NCBI GenBank assembly: GCA_026708685.1
Contig: JAPOUL010000021.1
Span: 1-58,408 of the forward strand
DNA from: Bacteroidota bacterium
Lineage (GTDB): Bacteria; Bacteroidota; Rhodothermia; Rhodothermales; Bin80
Length of the DNA stretch: 58,408 nt
Direction: 5' to 3'
Positions 27,088-35,301 of this stretch are shown one piece after another (within the stretch, counting starts at the first letter, position 1; each line of letters opens with the position of its first letter). The notes beneath the pieces were generated by a model. That model saw nothing but the letters and a program-made list of their open reading frames with translations. It was not told the DNA's origin and ran no database searches. The position numbers and the translations under genes are program-made.

Positions 27088-28221
27088 ATGTTAAAAAAGT
27101 CCCTCCATATACTTGGGCGGTTTCCTCCGCCGATTGATGGACAGAGTCTTGCAACTCAATCCCTCTCAAACTTGCTACAACAAGAATATGAAATTAAACA
27201 GCTAAGCACCACCCTCCCCCACCGATCAATGTTACCCTCAGGACTTTCTGGGTTCACGCGTACAGTCGGTCACTATTTAGGGCTAAAGCACAGGATCCAA
27301 ACTAGACTCTCAGATGGGCACATTGTGGTGTGGCCCAGTATTTCTGGACAATCATCGGGCCACTGGCGTGATATCTTGACCGTGATTCCCTGTCTAACAA
27401 ACCAGCAGCCTATCATTGCTGTGGTGCACTGGGGAAATTTTTCCCGCATCTTTACAGACTGGAAAACAGCACCCACTGCTCGTCGTTTAGTACGCCGTCT
27501 CAACCATATTGTAGTTTTGAGCGATGAACTCGCCAATCAGGTCTCTAAATGGATTCCAAGTCATAAGCTCCATGTGATTCCTAATTATGTTCTACCTCTC
27601 GCTTCCAAAGAGCAGATTCTTACGAAGCGTCAGGACTATTCGTCTTCCAAGCACCTCAGAGTTTTATTTTTAAGCCATATAATGAGACAAAAAGGATGTT
27701 ATGACCTGCTACAGGGACTCGCAATTGCTCAAAAACTTGGCATTTCTATCAAAGCCGATTTTGCTGGACGTTGGAATCAAGATGGCGATGAAAAACACTT
27801 TCATTCAAAAGTACAACAATTAGGACTTTCAAACGATGTAACCGTCCACGGACCCATTGATGATCGTTCTACAGTTGCTGAACTACATCGTAGGGCACAT
27901 GCCTTCGTTCTTCCAAGTGTATTGAGCCATGAGGCACAACCACTAGCTATTATTGAGGCACTGAGTACAGCAACTCCATTGATCATTACCAAACGTCCAG
28001 TTTTTGAAGCACTTGTTAATGTTGAACAAGGAGCCACTTTGGTGCCCTCTCACGATCCTAACGCAATTGCACTTGCATTGAAATCTCTAACCGATGATAC
28101 GGTGTGGCTTGATCAATCCAAGAGAGCACATCACCACTACGAAACCATATTTAGCCCAGATGCCGTCCGTAATCAATGGATCAAGCTCATTGAAAGTGTT
28201 CACCATGAAGATCGTCCATAA
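27088..28221 (+). CDS. GT4-type glycosyltransferase
   Basis: The 378-residue GT-B enzyme starts MLKKSLHILGRFPPPIDGQS, which is the usual N-terminal strand and glycine-rich loop. The C-terminal Rossmann half has RVLFLSHIMRQKGCYDLLQG, DFAGRWNQDG and the EAQPLAIIEAL version of the E-x7-E sugar-nucleotide motif. The frame opens seven codons earlier with TTG, but the ATG at 27088 fits the family better. It is likely to build an exopolysaccharide or O-antigen repeat, given the export genes downstream. Confidence 0.88.
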   Translation: MLKKSLHILGRFPPPIDGQSLATQSLSNLLQQEYEIKQLSTTLPHRSMLPSGLSGFTRTVGHYLGLKHRIQTRLSDGHIVVWPSISGQSSGHWRDILTVIPCLTNQQPIIAVVHWGNFSRIFTDWKTAPTARRLVRRLNHIVVLSDELANQVSKWIPSHKLHVIPNYVLPLASKEQILTKRQDYSSSKHLRVLFLSHIMRQKGCYDLLQGLAIAQKLGISIKADFAGRWNQDGDEKHFHSKVQQLGLSNDVTVHGPIDDRSTVAELHRRAHAFVLPSVLSHEAQPLAIIEALSTATPLIITKRPVFEALVNVEQGATLVPSHDPNAIALALKSLTDDTVWLDQSKRAHHHYETIFSPDAVRNQWIKLIESVHHEDRP

Positions 28222-28446
28222 TATTTCCCACTAATTCCAGTTGTATATCCAACTGCCTATGGATTCAATTTTCATGATTGCCCATTCTAATCATTGGATG
28301 AATTCAAAACGTTTCTTCCTTTAGTTTTCGCTGATCAGATGAAACATATCAAACCAGTTTCTGTTAGACGGGCTTTCATTAGATTACCCCAACACTTGCT
28401 ACATCGGGCTGTTTTTCCCCTTTGCACACCATTCTTTCATTTGCCG

Positions 28447-30165
28447 ATGTATAGATTTGTTTTCTCGTTGATTGTTCTTGTGTCCTTGTTGCATGGTCCT
28501 CTTCATGCATCTGCTCAAGTTCTCAATAGCAGTAACATCTTCTTCTCGGGCGATGATCAGCAGTCTCAGATTCAAGGATCTATTATGACCCAGATTGCCC
28601 AATCGGGTATGCTAGCCCTTGAAGGGGCAATTGATCCTGATGAATACTTTGTTGGACCTGGAGATATCTTCACATTAATGATTGGTGGAGTTACACCCGT
28701 TGAGATTCCCATTACCGTGTCCGTTTCTGGCTCACTTATATTGCCTGAAGCTGGCTCCGTTCATGCAAGTGGGCGATCTCTTTCCGAAGTCGTTTCGGAG
28801 GCAACTCAGATGATGCAAACGCGTTACTCCAATGCACCCGTGAGTTTATCCCTAGTGCAGGCCCGAAGTTTTTATGTCCATGTGACTGGATCTGTTCTCG
28901 AAACTGGACGGTATTTGATGCTCCCCCGATCACGAATTAGTGATGTGATTCAACAAGCACTCTCGTCTGCTCTACTCACGACAAGACTCACCAAAGATGA
29001 TGTGAAAGTTGACTTTGCGATTCCTGAGAGTAGTCTTCATCTCAAGATGAATGATCTTTATGTACCCGCTCTTCGGAATATCAGAATACAACATTTAGAC
29101 GGCACTGAAGATTTAGTTGATTTTACGCGTTATCAAACAACTGGGAATACAGATTTCAACCCAGTTTTAAGAGATGGAGATCAAATCAATGTTCCCGCTT
29201 ATCACCCCGTCCATGAAGGTATTCGGGTTTCGGGAGGTGTTGCTTGGCCAGGTATCTATGATTGGAGACCTGATGATACGGTCATGAGTATTCTTAACCT
29301 TGCCAATGGAGGACGCGAACTTGACAGGTCTGTTCAGTTTCGTTTGATACGTTGGAGTCAAGCATCGTCCAATACCATATTAGACCTCAGTGTTGAAGAT
29401 CTTCAAATTGACTCCATTGCTTCATTTCCATTAATGCCAGAGGATCATATCACCATTTATGAGCCGCAATCGGCAGTGGCTAGCATTCTTGGATGGGTTA
29501 CCTATCCAGGAGAATATGTCATTCAAGGAGGTACGACAACGGTTAGCGAACTGGTTGAATTGGCTGGAGGCTTGAGGGATGGAGCTAATCTGACAGGTGC
29601 CGTATTAGAACGTTCAAGTTCTGATAAGCTGATATCTGCACCTCCAGATGTTCCGGCCATAACTCAGCAACAATCCCCTACTATCGGAGATGATATGGCG
29701 ATTGAGTTTACTCAAGGATTCCAGAGGTCTTTTTCTGGTAAAATTGGAACCCATGTTGCTGTTGACCTTGCCGGTGCGTTAGACGGCAGCTCTGAAGATG
29801 TTGTGCTTTTTGACGGAGACCGGCTTATTTTCCCGCGTGATGAAGGAACCATTTATGTCACTGGACACGTCCCACAACCTGGATTTGTGAATTTTATCTC
29901 TGGGAAGACGGCTAAATATTATGTTGAACGTGCAGGTGGAGAAGGTCCAGCTGCGGAGAATGTCTATGTCTATGGAGGCAGTGGCGGCATTGTCCGCCGA
30001 GGATCAAACGAGATTGTTCATCCAGGTGATGCTATTTTTGTTGGCTGGCTGGAAGACTTAACCGTAAGGAATCGTCAAATACGATTACAGAGAACCCAGA
30101 CGATTGTTACTGGGATTTCTGTAGCAACTGGATTGGCTGCCACCATTATTGCTCTCTTTCGATGA
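28447..30165 (+). CDS. polysaccharide export protein (Wza-like, Poly_export and several SLBB domains)
   Basis: From the ATG at 28447 the protein begins with a clear signal peptide (MYRFVFSLIVLVSLLHG, cleavage after SAQ). The Poly_export domain follows: DEYFVGPGDIFTLMIGG and LILPEAGSVHASGRSL. At least three SLBB-type beta-grasp units come next, marked by VSGGVAWPGIYDWRPDDTV, LGWVTYPGEYVIQGG and VTGHVPQPGFVNF (in pieces). A hydrophobic helix closes the protein (TGLAATIIALF). An open frame extends upstream to an ATG at 28339, but that start would bury the signal peptide. The likely role is an outer-membrane translocon for capsule or exopolysaccharide. The stop overlaps the next gene by 4 bp. Confidence 0.9.
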   Translation: MYRFVFSLIVLVSLLHGPLHASAQVLNSSNIFFSGDDQQSQIQGSIMTQIAQSGMLALEGAIDPDEYFVGPGDIFTLMIGGVTPVEIPITVSVSGSLILPEAGSVHASGRSLSEVVSEATQMMQTRYSNAPVSLSLVQARSFYVHVTGSVLETGRYLMLPRSRISDVIQQALSSALLTTRLTKDDVKVDFAIPESSLHLKMNDLYVPALRNIRIQHLDGTEDLVDFTRYQTTGNTDFNPVLRDGDQINVPAYHPVHEGIRVSGGVAWPGIYDWRPDDTVMSILNLANGGRELDRSVQFRLIRWSQASSNTILDLSVEDLQIDSIASFPLMPEDHITIYEPQSAVASILGWVTYPGEYVIQGGTTTVSELVELAGGLRDGANLTGAVLERSSSDKLISAPPDVPAITQQQSPTIGDDMAIEFTQGFQRSFSGKIGTHVAVDLAGALDGSSEDVVLFDGDRLIFPRDEGTIYVTGHVPQPGFVNFISGKTAKYYVERAGGEGPAAENVYVYGGSGGIVRRGSNEIVHPGDAIFVGWLEDLTVRNRQIRLQRTQTIVTGISVATGLAATIIALFR

Positions 30166-31313
30166 CGGACACTAAGTCAGCAGAAATTTTTTGGTCATCT
30201 ATCCGAGCGATCCTTGCTCAAAAGTGGTTGATCATTGGAATCACCGGGTTTACGGGCATTTCTGCTGTGATCATCAGTCTTTTTCTTCCCAACTGGTATC
30301 TAGCAGAGACGAGGCTTTTAATTCCCGGTCAGACATCTACGGGTTTACTATCAAGTATTCTTGGAGGGCGTTCAACATCTGCAGCATCCTCTCTTCTCGG
30401 TGGAATTGTAAGTGATTACCAACAAGAACTTGCCATTCTTAACAGTCGTACTCTCAATCAAAATGTTGTTGAGGAATTTGACTTAATTACTATCTATGAT
30501 CTTTCGGATGGTGAATCTCCGATGAAGGATGCATTACAGGAGTTAAGTGCTAATACCGAGTTCATTGTAGATAACGAATATAATTACTTATCTATTCAAG
30601 TTTACGACCAAGATCCAGAGCGGGCTGCAGACATGGCAAACTTCTTTGTTTCCGAATTGAATCAATTGAGTACAGATTTGTCAACTGAAACTGCGAAATC
30701 CTACCGAATAACTGTGGAGAAGCGCTATCACGAAATTGACGATAGTCTCAACTCTGTCCTTCAATCTATTCGCGAGCTTCAGCAAAATACTGGAATCATT
30801 GATCTTACGACTCAAGGACCCGCTTTCATTGAAGGGTTAACCGAATGGAGATCTCAAATTTTTCTTGCCGAATTAGAGTTTGATAATCTACTTTACCTCT
30901 ATGGTCCAAATCATTCTCAAACACGTGCCGCTCAGAAGGCCGTGGAAAACGCTAGAGAGTCCTATGACCGAGCCTTAGAGGGTGGAGAGCGAATCATGCC
31001 TATTTCACAAGATGAATTACCTGATGTGGCATTCCAATTTGCGGAGTTACAGGTGGAGTCTGTTATCTTATCAAGTCTTGTAGAATTTGCAAGACCATTG
31101 TTAGAGGAGGCACGATTATCTGAGGAACGTTCAGCTAAATCGGTTCAGGTTTTAGATCCGGCCATCCCACCCACTGAAAAAGCTCGTCCCTGGCGGGCTG
31201 CCATTTGCGTAGCTAGCACATTATCTGGTTTAATGCTCTCATTGGTTTATGTTTTATTCATGGCTTGGTGGAAAAATAATAATTCCTTAATTAATTCACG
31301 GTTAAATCCATAA
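30162..31313 (+). CDS. Wzz-type polysaccharide chain-length/co-polymerase protein
   Basis: A transmembrane helix near residues 23-45 (WLIIGITGFTGISAVIISLF) is followed by a periplasmic region starting LAETRLLIPGQ, a serine/glycine-rich loop and a helical coiled-coil stretch of about 200 residues (KRYHEIDDSLNSVLQSIREL). A proline-rich VLDPAIPPTEKARPWRA leads into the second helix near the C-terminus. This is the Wzz/GumC layout without a C-terminal tyrosine kinase. It works with the Wza-like protein, whose gene it overlaps by 4 bp. Confidence 0.88.
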   Translation: MTDTKSAEIFWSSIRAILAQKWLIIGITGFTGISAVIISLFLPNWYLAETRLLIPGQTSTGLLSSILGGRSTSAASSLLGGIVSDYQQELAILNSRTLNQNVVEEFDLITIYDLSDGESPMKDALQELSANTEFIVDNEYNYLSIQVYDQDPERAADMANFFVSELNQLSTDLSTETAKSYRITVEKRYHEIDDSLNSVLQSIRELQQNTGIIDLTTQGPAFIEGLTEWRSQIFLAELEFDNLLYLYGPNHSQTRAAQKAVENARESYDRALEGGERIMPISQDELPDVAFQFAELQVESVILSSLVEFARPLLEEARLSEERSAKSVQVLDPAIPPTEKARPWRAAICVASTLSGLMLSLVYVLFMAWWKNNNSLINSRLNP

Positions 31314-31382
31314 ACTCCTAACAATTACTACTTCAAATCTAAACGTAATTGATAGTTCTCAAATTACACAAGTTCATCAATA

Positions 31383-32771
31383 ATGACCAATGGAAAATTA
31401 TACAATACCGGACATTTCATAGTAACCGGGTGCTTGTTTTTGGGAATAGTTTTGACTATTCTAGTGGTGTCAACTGGATCATTGCTCTATTCTGTTTCTC
31501 TACCTATAATCATTATAGGAGCTTTAGTAATATGCACTTTATTTGCTAACCCAACGATTAATTTAGTCACCGTTATCATCGGATTTGCGGTGATAGCTTC
31601 AAATGAGATGGGGTTTCAAATCACTGAAGTCATATATGCTGTCTATCTTTTCGCGGTAATTGGTTCTTGGTTCTTGTATCAAGGTATTTCATCTCAACAG
31701 ATTCTAGTGGATAGAACGGATTTGTCACTTGCCCTTTTTTTACTCCTTCTTCCATTTACTTTGATTTTGACTGGTTTGTTTCAAGGAGATTACCGTGTAG
31801 CAGTGAGTGAATTAGTTTCTCTCTCCATGTTTTTGATTTACTTTCCCGTAAAACACGTTGTTGCAGAACACAAGTATGGCCCTAAATTTCTTCTTCTAAC
31901 GATTGTAGCTATGAGTGCTCTGGTAGCACTCATCAATGTTTTTGAATATGCATCGGATTTATTAGGAGCAACGCAACTATGGCAGATTGCTGGGTCACGA
32001 GTGCCCGTGAATGATTGTCTATTGCTCGTAGGTTCGCTAATGAGTCTAGTCTTGATTATTCATGCCCGTGGACCTGTAATGTTGCTACTCTCTGCAGGTT
32101 CACTTGTTCTTACATTTGCAGGATTAATTATGACACAAGCTCGCGGGTCATGGCTAGCATTTTTATTAGGAGCAATTATCTTGACTTTGTTGGTTCGTCG
32201 GCCTGAAAAAGTCAAGATATTATTTACGGGGTCTATTGTAACAGTTCTTATTCTTGGAGTAGGATTATTGCTCGTAGGCCCATTTTTGAATGTGATCGTT
32301 GAGGGCATATCAGAGCGTTTTGTCTCTATTGCTTCATCCATAACCCAAGATCTTTCACTGATTAACCGATTTCGTGAAACTTATGCTGTATTTGAAAAAA
32401 TCATTGTTAATCCTTTGATTGGGTATGGCCCTGGAGTATCATACTTATTTTATGATATTGTCCATCAAACTACCCATATGGATACATTTGTACACAATGG
32501 ATACATCGCAATGTGGTACAAATATGGGTTATGGGGGCTTGGATTAGTACTTATCTTCTGGTATTCTGCAACAAAATTAGGATTGCGTGCATTCCAGAGC
32601 GATATAACCGATCTATGGACACGTTTGGCAGGTTTGGCAGGGTCTGTGCCATTAATTGCAGTTACTATCTCCACTTTGACTCAAAACCCTTTTTTTCTGA
32701 AGAATTACCTTTTCATAATTGCGTTAGCGGCTGGATTAGCGGCTGGTGCGGGGCAACGAGAATCAAGATGA
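31383..32771 (+). CDS. O-antigen ligase/polymerase-like membrane protein (Wzy/WaaL family)
   Basis: This 462-residue protein has about eleven or twelve helices. The family marks are TQARGSWLAFLLG in the middle, a periplasmic loop with NPLIGYGPGVSYLF, and HNGYIAMWYKYGLWGLG with the conserved His. It should polymerise or ligate the glycan exported by the preceding two proteins. It starts 69 bp after the Wzz-like stop. Base composition here is more AT-rich than in the flanking metabolic genes, as is common for surface-glycan genes. Flippase and priming transferase genes are not nearby. Confidence 0.85.
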   Translation: MTNGKLYNTGHFIVTGCLFLGIVLTILVVSTGSLLYSVSLPIIIIGALVICTLFANPTINLVTVIIGFAVIASNEMGFQITEVIYAVYLFAVIGSWFLYQGISSQQILVDRTDLSLALFLLLLPFTLILTGLFQGDYRVAVSELVSLSMFLIYFPVKHVVAEHKYGPKFLLLTIVAMSALVALINVFEYASDLLGATQLWQIAGSRVPVNDCLLLVGSLMSLVLIIHARGPVMLLLSAGSLVLTFAGLIMTQARGSWLAFLLGAIILTLLVRRPEKVKILFTGSIVTVLILGVGLLLVGPFLNVIVEGISERFVSIASSITQDLSLINRFRETYAVFEKIIVNPLIGYGPGVSYLFYDIVHQTTHMDTFVHNGYIAMWYKYGLWGLGLVLIFWYSATKLGLRAFQSDITDLWTRLAGLAGSVPLIAVTISTLTQNPFFLKNYLFIIALAAGLAAGAGQRESR

Positions 32772-32808
32772 CTTCAACTCTTGTCTTACAATATGGGACT
32801 CTGACACT

Positions 32809-32835
32809 AAGGACTTCAACAGCTAAGTTCCTTTT
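32809..32835 (+). terminator. possible intrinsic terminator after the polysaccharide cluster
   Basis: The stem aaggactt (32809-32816) pairs with aagttcctt (32825-32833) with one bulged base. The loop is 8 bases, and the run ctttt closes the structure. It begins 38 bp after the stop. Confidence 0.4.
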
Positions 32836-32960
32836 ATGCCGTTTTTGTTGAGTTTAGTTTATATCATTGAGTTCATGAATATATGATTCTTTGTTTTCTA
32901 ATATCCTTGTATAGTAGATGACTGAATTATATTCTTATATTTAACAAATTTAATTGCTTC

Positions 32961-33494
32961 ATGGTGATAAGACCTATTTTTTTGTTGAAACTGTTTTTAT
33001 CTATTGAATCATCATTCTTGTTAACAGTGAACGTAAACAGCTATGCACAAAGTTCACAAGACCCAGATGGTGAGACATTGTATTTAAGTCGCTGTGCTTC
33101 CTGTCATCAAGCCAATGGTGAAGGTATCATGGGTGTTTTTCCCCCTCTCAATGGAGTGGATTGGGTGACCGGCGATCAAGGACGCTTGACTCGAATTGTA
33201 TTGGATGGAGTCATGGGGCAAATGCAAGTAGGCGACATGGTTTACACTGGCGTTATGCCTCCGTGGAAAACATTTATGAATGATCAAGAAATCGCCGCAC
33301 TACTCACGTATATTAGAACGGCATGGGAAAACGATGCCTCCGAAATCACCGAAGACGAGGTACGGTTGGTGCGGGAACACACCGTTGATCGTTCACAGGC
33401 ATGGACGACAACTGAATTGTCTGATCCCACCAACCAAGGGATACCAGATTCATTAGGCGTGTTGAATTCCTCAACACAAAACCCAGATTCATAA
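32961..33494 (+). CDS. periplasmic mono-haem cytochrome c
   Basis: A signal peptide with hydrophobic core LFLSIESSFLLTVNV ends near SYAQ. The haem-binding CASCH lies near residue 46, followed by GEGIMGVFPPLNGVDWV, a class I cytochrome pattern. The distal Met is probably in TGVMPPW, and the DQEIAALLTYIRTAW helix closes the fold. The last 50 residues are a low-complexity acidic tail. The gene lies 8 bp before a gluconolactonase-like gene and upstream of a PQQ dehydrogenase, so it probably accepts electrons from periplasmic sugar oxidation. Confidence 0.9.
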   Translation: MVIRPIFLLKLFLSIESSFLLTVNVNSYAQSSQDPDGETLYLSRCASCHQANGEGIMGVFPPLNGVDWVTGDQGRLTRIVLDGVMGQMQVGDMVYTGVMPPWKTFMNDQEIAALLTYIRTAWENDASEITEDEVRLVREHTVDRSQAWTTTELSDPTNQGIPDSLGVLNSSTQNPDS

Positions 33495-33502
33495 AACCAC
33501 AC

Positions 33503-34528
33503 ATGACTATGTTAAACTATTTTTTGGGACTATCATTCTTGATATCCGTCCTCCATGTATTCCCTACATCCGCTCAACAGTTGATCGGCTCTGTAGAACT
33601 CCATCATGAAGCCCTAGAAGATCTAATTGATCCTGATGCTCAACTTGAAGTATTGGCAGATGGATTTTATTGGACCGAAGGCCCTGTATGGGTGAGAGAA
33701 CATGAATTTCTATTGTTTTCAGATGTGTACACCAACAAAATCTATAAATGGAGTGCAGAAAATGATCTTCAAGTATTCCTTGAACCATCAGGCTATACGG
33801 GCAGTGTAGACCGAGCAGGGGCATTAGGATCTAATGGATTAACCATCAACTCAGAGAGACATCTATTGATTGCCCAGCATGGTGACAGGCGGATAGCTCA
33901 GCTGAAAGGGAATCTTTCAGATCATGACTCAGCCTTAGATACGGTTGTTGATCAATTTGATGGGGCAAAATTACATAGTCCTAATGATTTAGTATTACAC
34001 TCCAGCGGCACTCTTTACTTTACAGACCCAGCCTATGGCTTGGTGGAGGGAATGTCGGATCCATCCAAAGAGATTGATTTTCAAGGCGTGTACAGTCTTA
34101 CTCCAGATGGACAGGTGACTCTTCTTGAATCTGAATTGAGTCACCCTAATGGATTAGCCTTTTCACCTGATGAGAAGATCCTCTATGTATCAAACTCTAA
34201 CCCCGAAGAAGCCATCTGGATGGCGTATGATGTCCTCCCCGATGGTTCACTCAGCAATGGTCGGGTATTTTTTGATGCAACCGATAAAGTGGGCAATGAA
34301 TTTCCAGGGTTACCTGATGGATTAAAAGTAGATGTTCATGGAAACATATTTGCCAGTGGACCAGGCGGGATCTTAGTGTTCAATCCAGAAGGAGATCACC
34401 TTGGCACGATCAATACAACGACTGCAACGGCTAATTGTGCTTTCGGTGATGATGGATCCACGCTTTATGTGACTGCAAATATGAATCTTCTTCGTATTCC
34501 TTTACGGACGCATGGAGCCATTCCATAA
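33503..34528 (+). CDS. secreted SMP-30/gluconolactonase-family lactonase
   Basis: A signal peptide (FLGLSFLISVLHVFPTSAQ) is followed by the six-bladed SGL propeller. Expected metal ligands are visible: Glu in WTEGPVW, Asn in LHSPNDLVLHSSGTLYFTD, and Asp in PDGLKVDVHGNIF. HPNGLAFSPDEKILYVS is another family hallmark. The 341-residue length is normal. The reaction would be hydrolysis of sugar lactones in the periplasm, fitting the PQQ dehydrogenase encoded two genes downstream. The second ATG, two codons on, is an equally possible start. Confidence 0.92.
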   Translation: MTMLNYFLGLSFLISVLHVFPTSAQQLIGSVELHHEALEDLIDPDAQLEVLADGFYWTEGPVWVREHEFLLFSDVYTNKIYKWSAENDLQVFLEPSGYTGSVDRAGALGSNGLTINSERHLLIAQHGDRRIAQLKGNLSDHDSALDTVVDQFDGAKLHSPNDLVLHSSGTLYFTDPAYGLVEGMSDPSKEIDFQGVYSLTPDGQVTLLESELSHPNGLAFSPDEKILYVSNSNPEEAIWMAYDVLPDGSLSNGRVFFDATDKVGNEFPGLPDGLKVDVHGNIFASGPGGILVFNPEGDHLGTINTTTATANCAFGDDGSTLYVTANMNLLRIPLRTHGAIP

Positions 34529-34585
34529 TCAATACAGGATCCTTACTTTGATTTGTTTCCTTTACAAGTGATCACCATCAAATTC

Positions 34586-34591
34586 AGGAGG
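34586..34591 (+). promoter_or_regulatory. Shine-Dalgarno sequence deciding a TTG start
   Basis: aggagg lies 11 bp upstream of the TTG at 34603. Most genes in this window lack such a motif. No ATG occurs before the catalytic DMDG motif of the gene, so this site supports the TTG start. Confidence 0.6.
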
Positions 34592-34602
34592 ATATAGATA
34601 TA

Positions 34603-35271
34603 TTGGTTCCTAAGGCTATACTTTTTGATATGGATGGCGTTTTGGTGAACTCTGAGCCGATCCATGAAAAAGCACAAGAAATCGTATGCCAACAGTATGG
34701 ATTAGATGTTCCTAAAACTGTGACTCCAACCTTTAAAGGGTGGACCGAAACAAGGGTCTACGAATACATCTCCAGACATTTTGGGACGGGTTCCGCCACC
34801 GTTGAAAAGCTCATTGCAGCCAAACATTCTGTATTTGCCTCCTTAGCCGATGAACTTCAATTGATGGACGGAGCAATGGATCTGCTACAATATGTCAATG
34901 ATCAAGGACTCCCATTAGGACTCGTAACATCTGCAACGAAATCGGATCAACAAAGAGCATTTAGAAATCTTGGCTTGATCTCTTATTTTTCATCGATTGT
35001 TACCGTAGAAGATGTAACCTACCCTAAACCTGATCCAGAGCCTTACATCAAAGGTGCTGATGGTCTGGGATTTGCCCCCCTTGAATGTTTGGTCATTGAA
35101 GATTCTCAATATGGAATACAGAGTGCTATGGAAGCTGGATGTCATACCTTTGGAGTAGCCACTACATTTTCATACGATGTTCTTGAGCATGTTGGAGCAC
35201 ACGGAGTATTTCACTCAATCAGGGACATTGAATTGTATCTGAGGGAATTATTTTCTTTGAATACACCATAG
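34603..35271 (+). CDS. HAD-family phosphatase/beta-phosphoglucomutase-like protein
   Basis: The nucleophile motif AILFDMDGVLVNSEPIHE begins a few residues after the TTG start. Motif II is VTSATKSDQQ, the lysine lies in YPKPDPEPYIKGA, and motif IV is CLVIEDSQYGIQSAMEAG. The alpha-helical cap after the first motif and the 222-residue length fit the beta-PGM/phosphatase subfamily. The substrate is probably a sugar phosphate, judging from its place between the lactonase and the PQQ dehydrogenase. The exact reaction cannot be told. Confidence 0.9.
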   Translation: MVPKAILFDMDGVLVNSEPIHEKAQEIVCQQYGLDVPKTVTPTFKGWTETRVYEYISRHFGTGSATVEKLIAAKHSVFASLADELQLMDGAMDLLQYVNDQGLPLGLVTSATKSDQQRAFRNLGLISYFSSIVTVEDVTYPKPDPEPYIKGADGLGFAPLECLVIEDSQYGIQSAMEAGCHTFGVATTFSYDVLEHVGAHGVFHSIRDIELYLRELFSLNTP

Positions 35272-35301
35272 CATCTACATGCTATCTTATGAAATCGGTG
35301 A

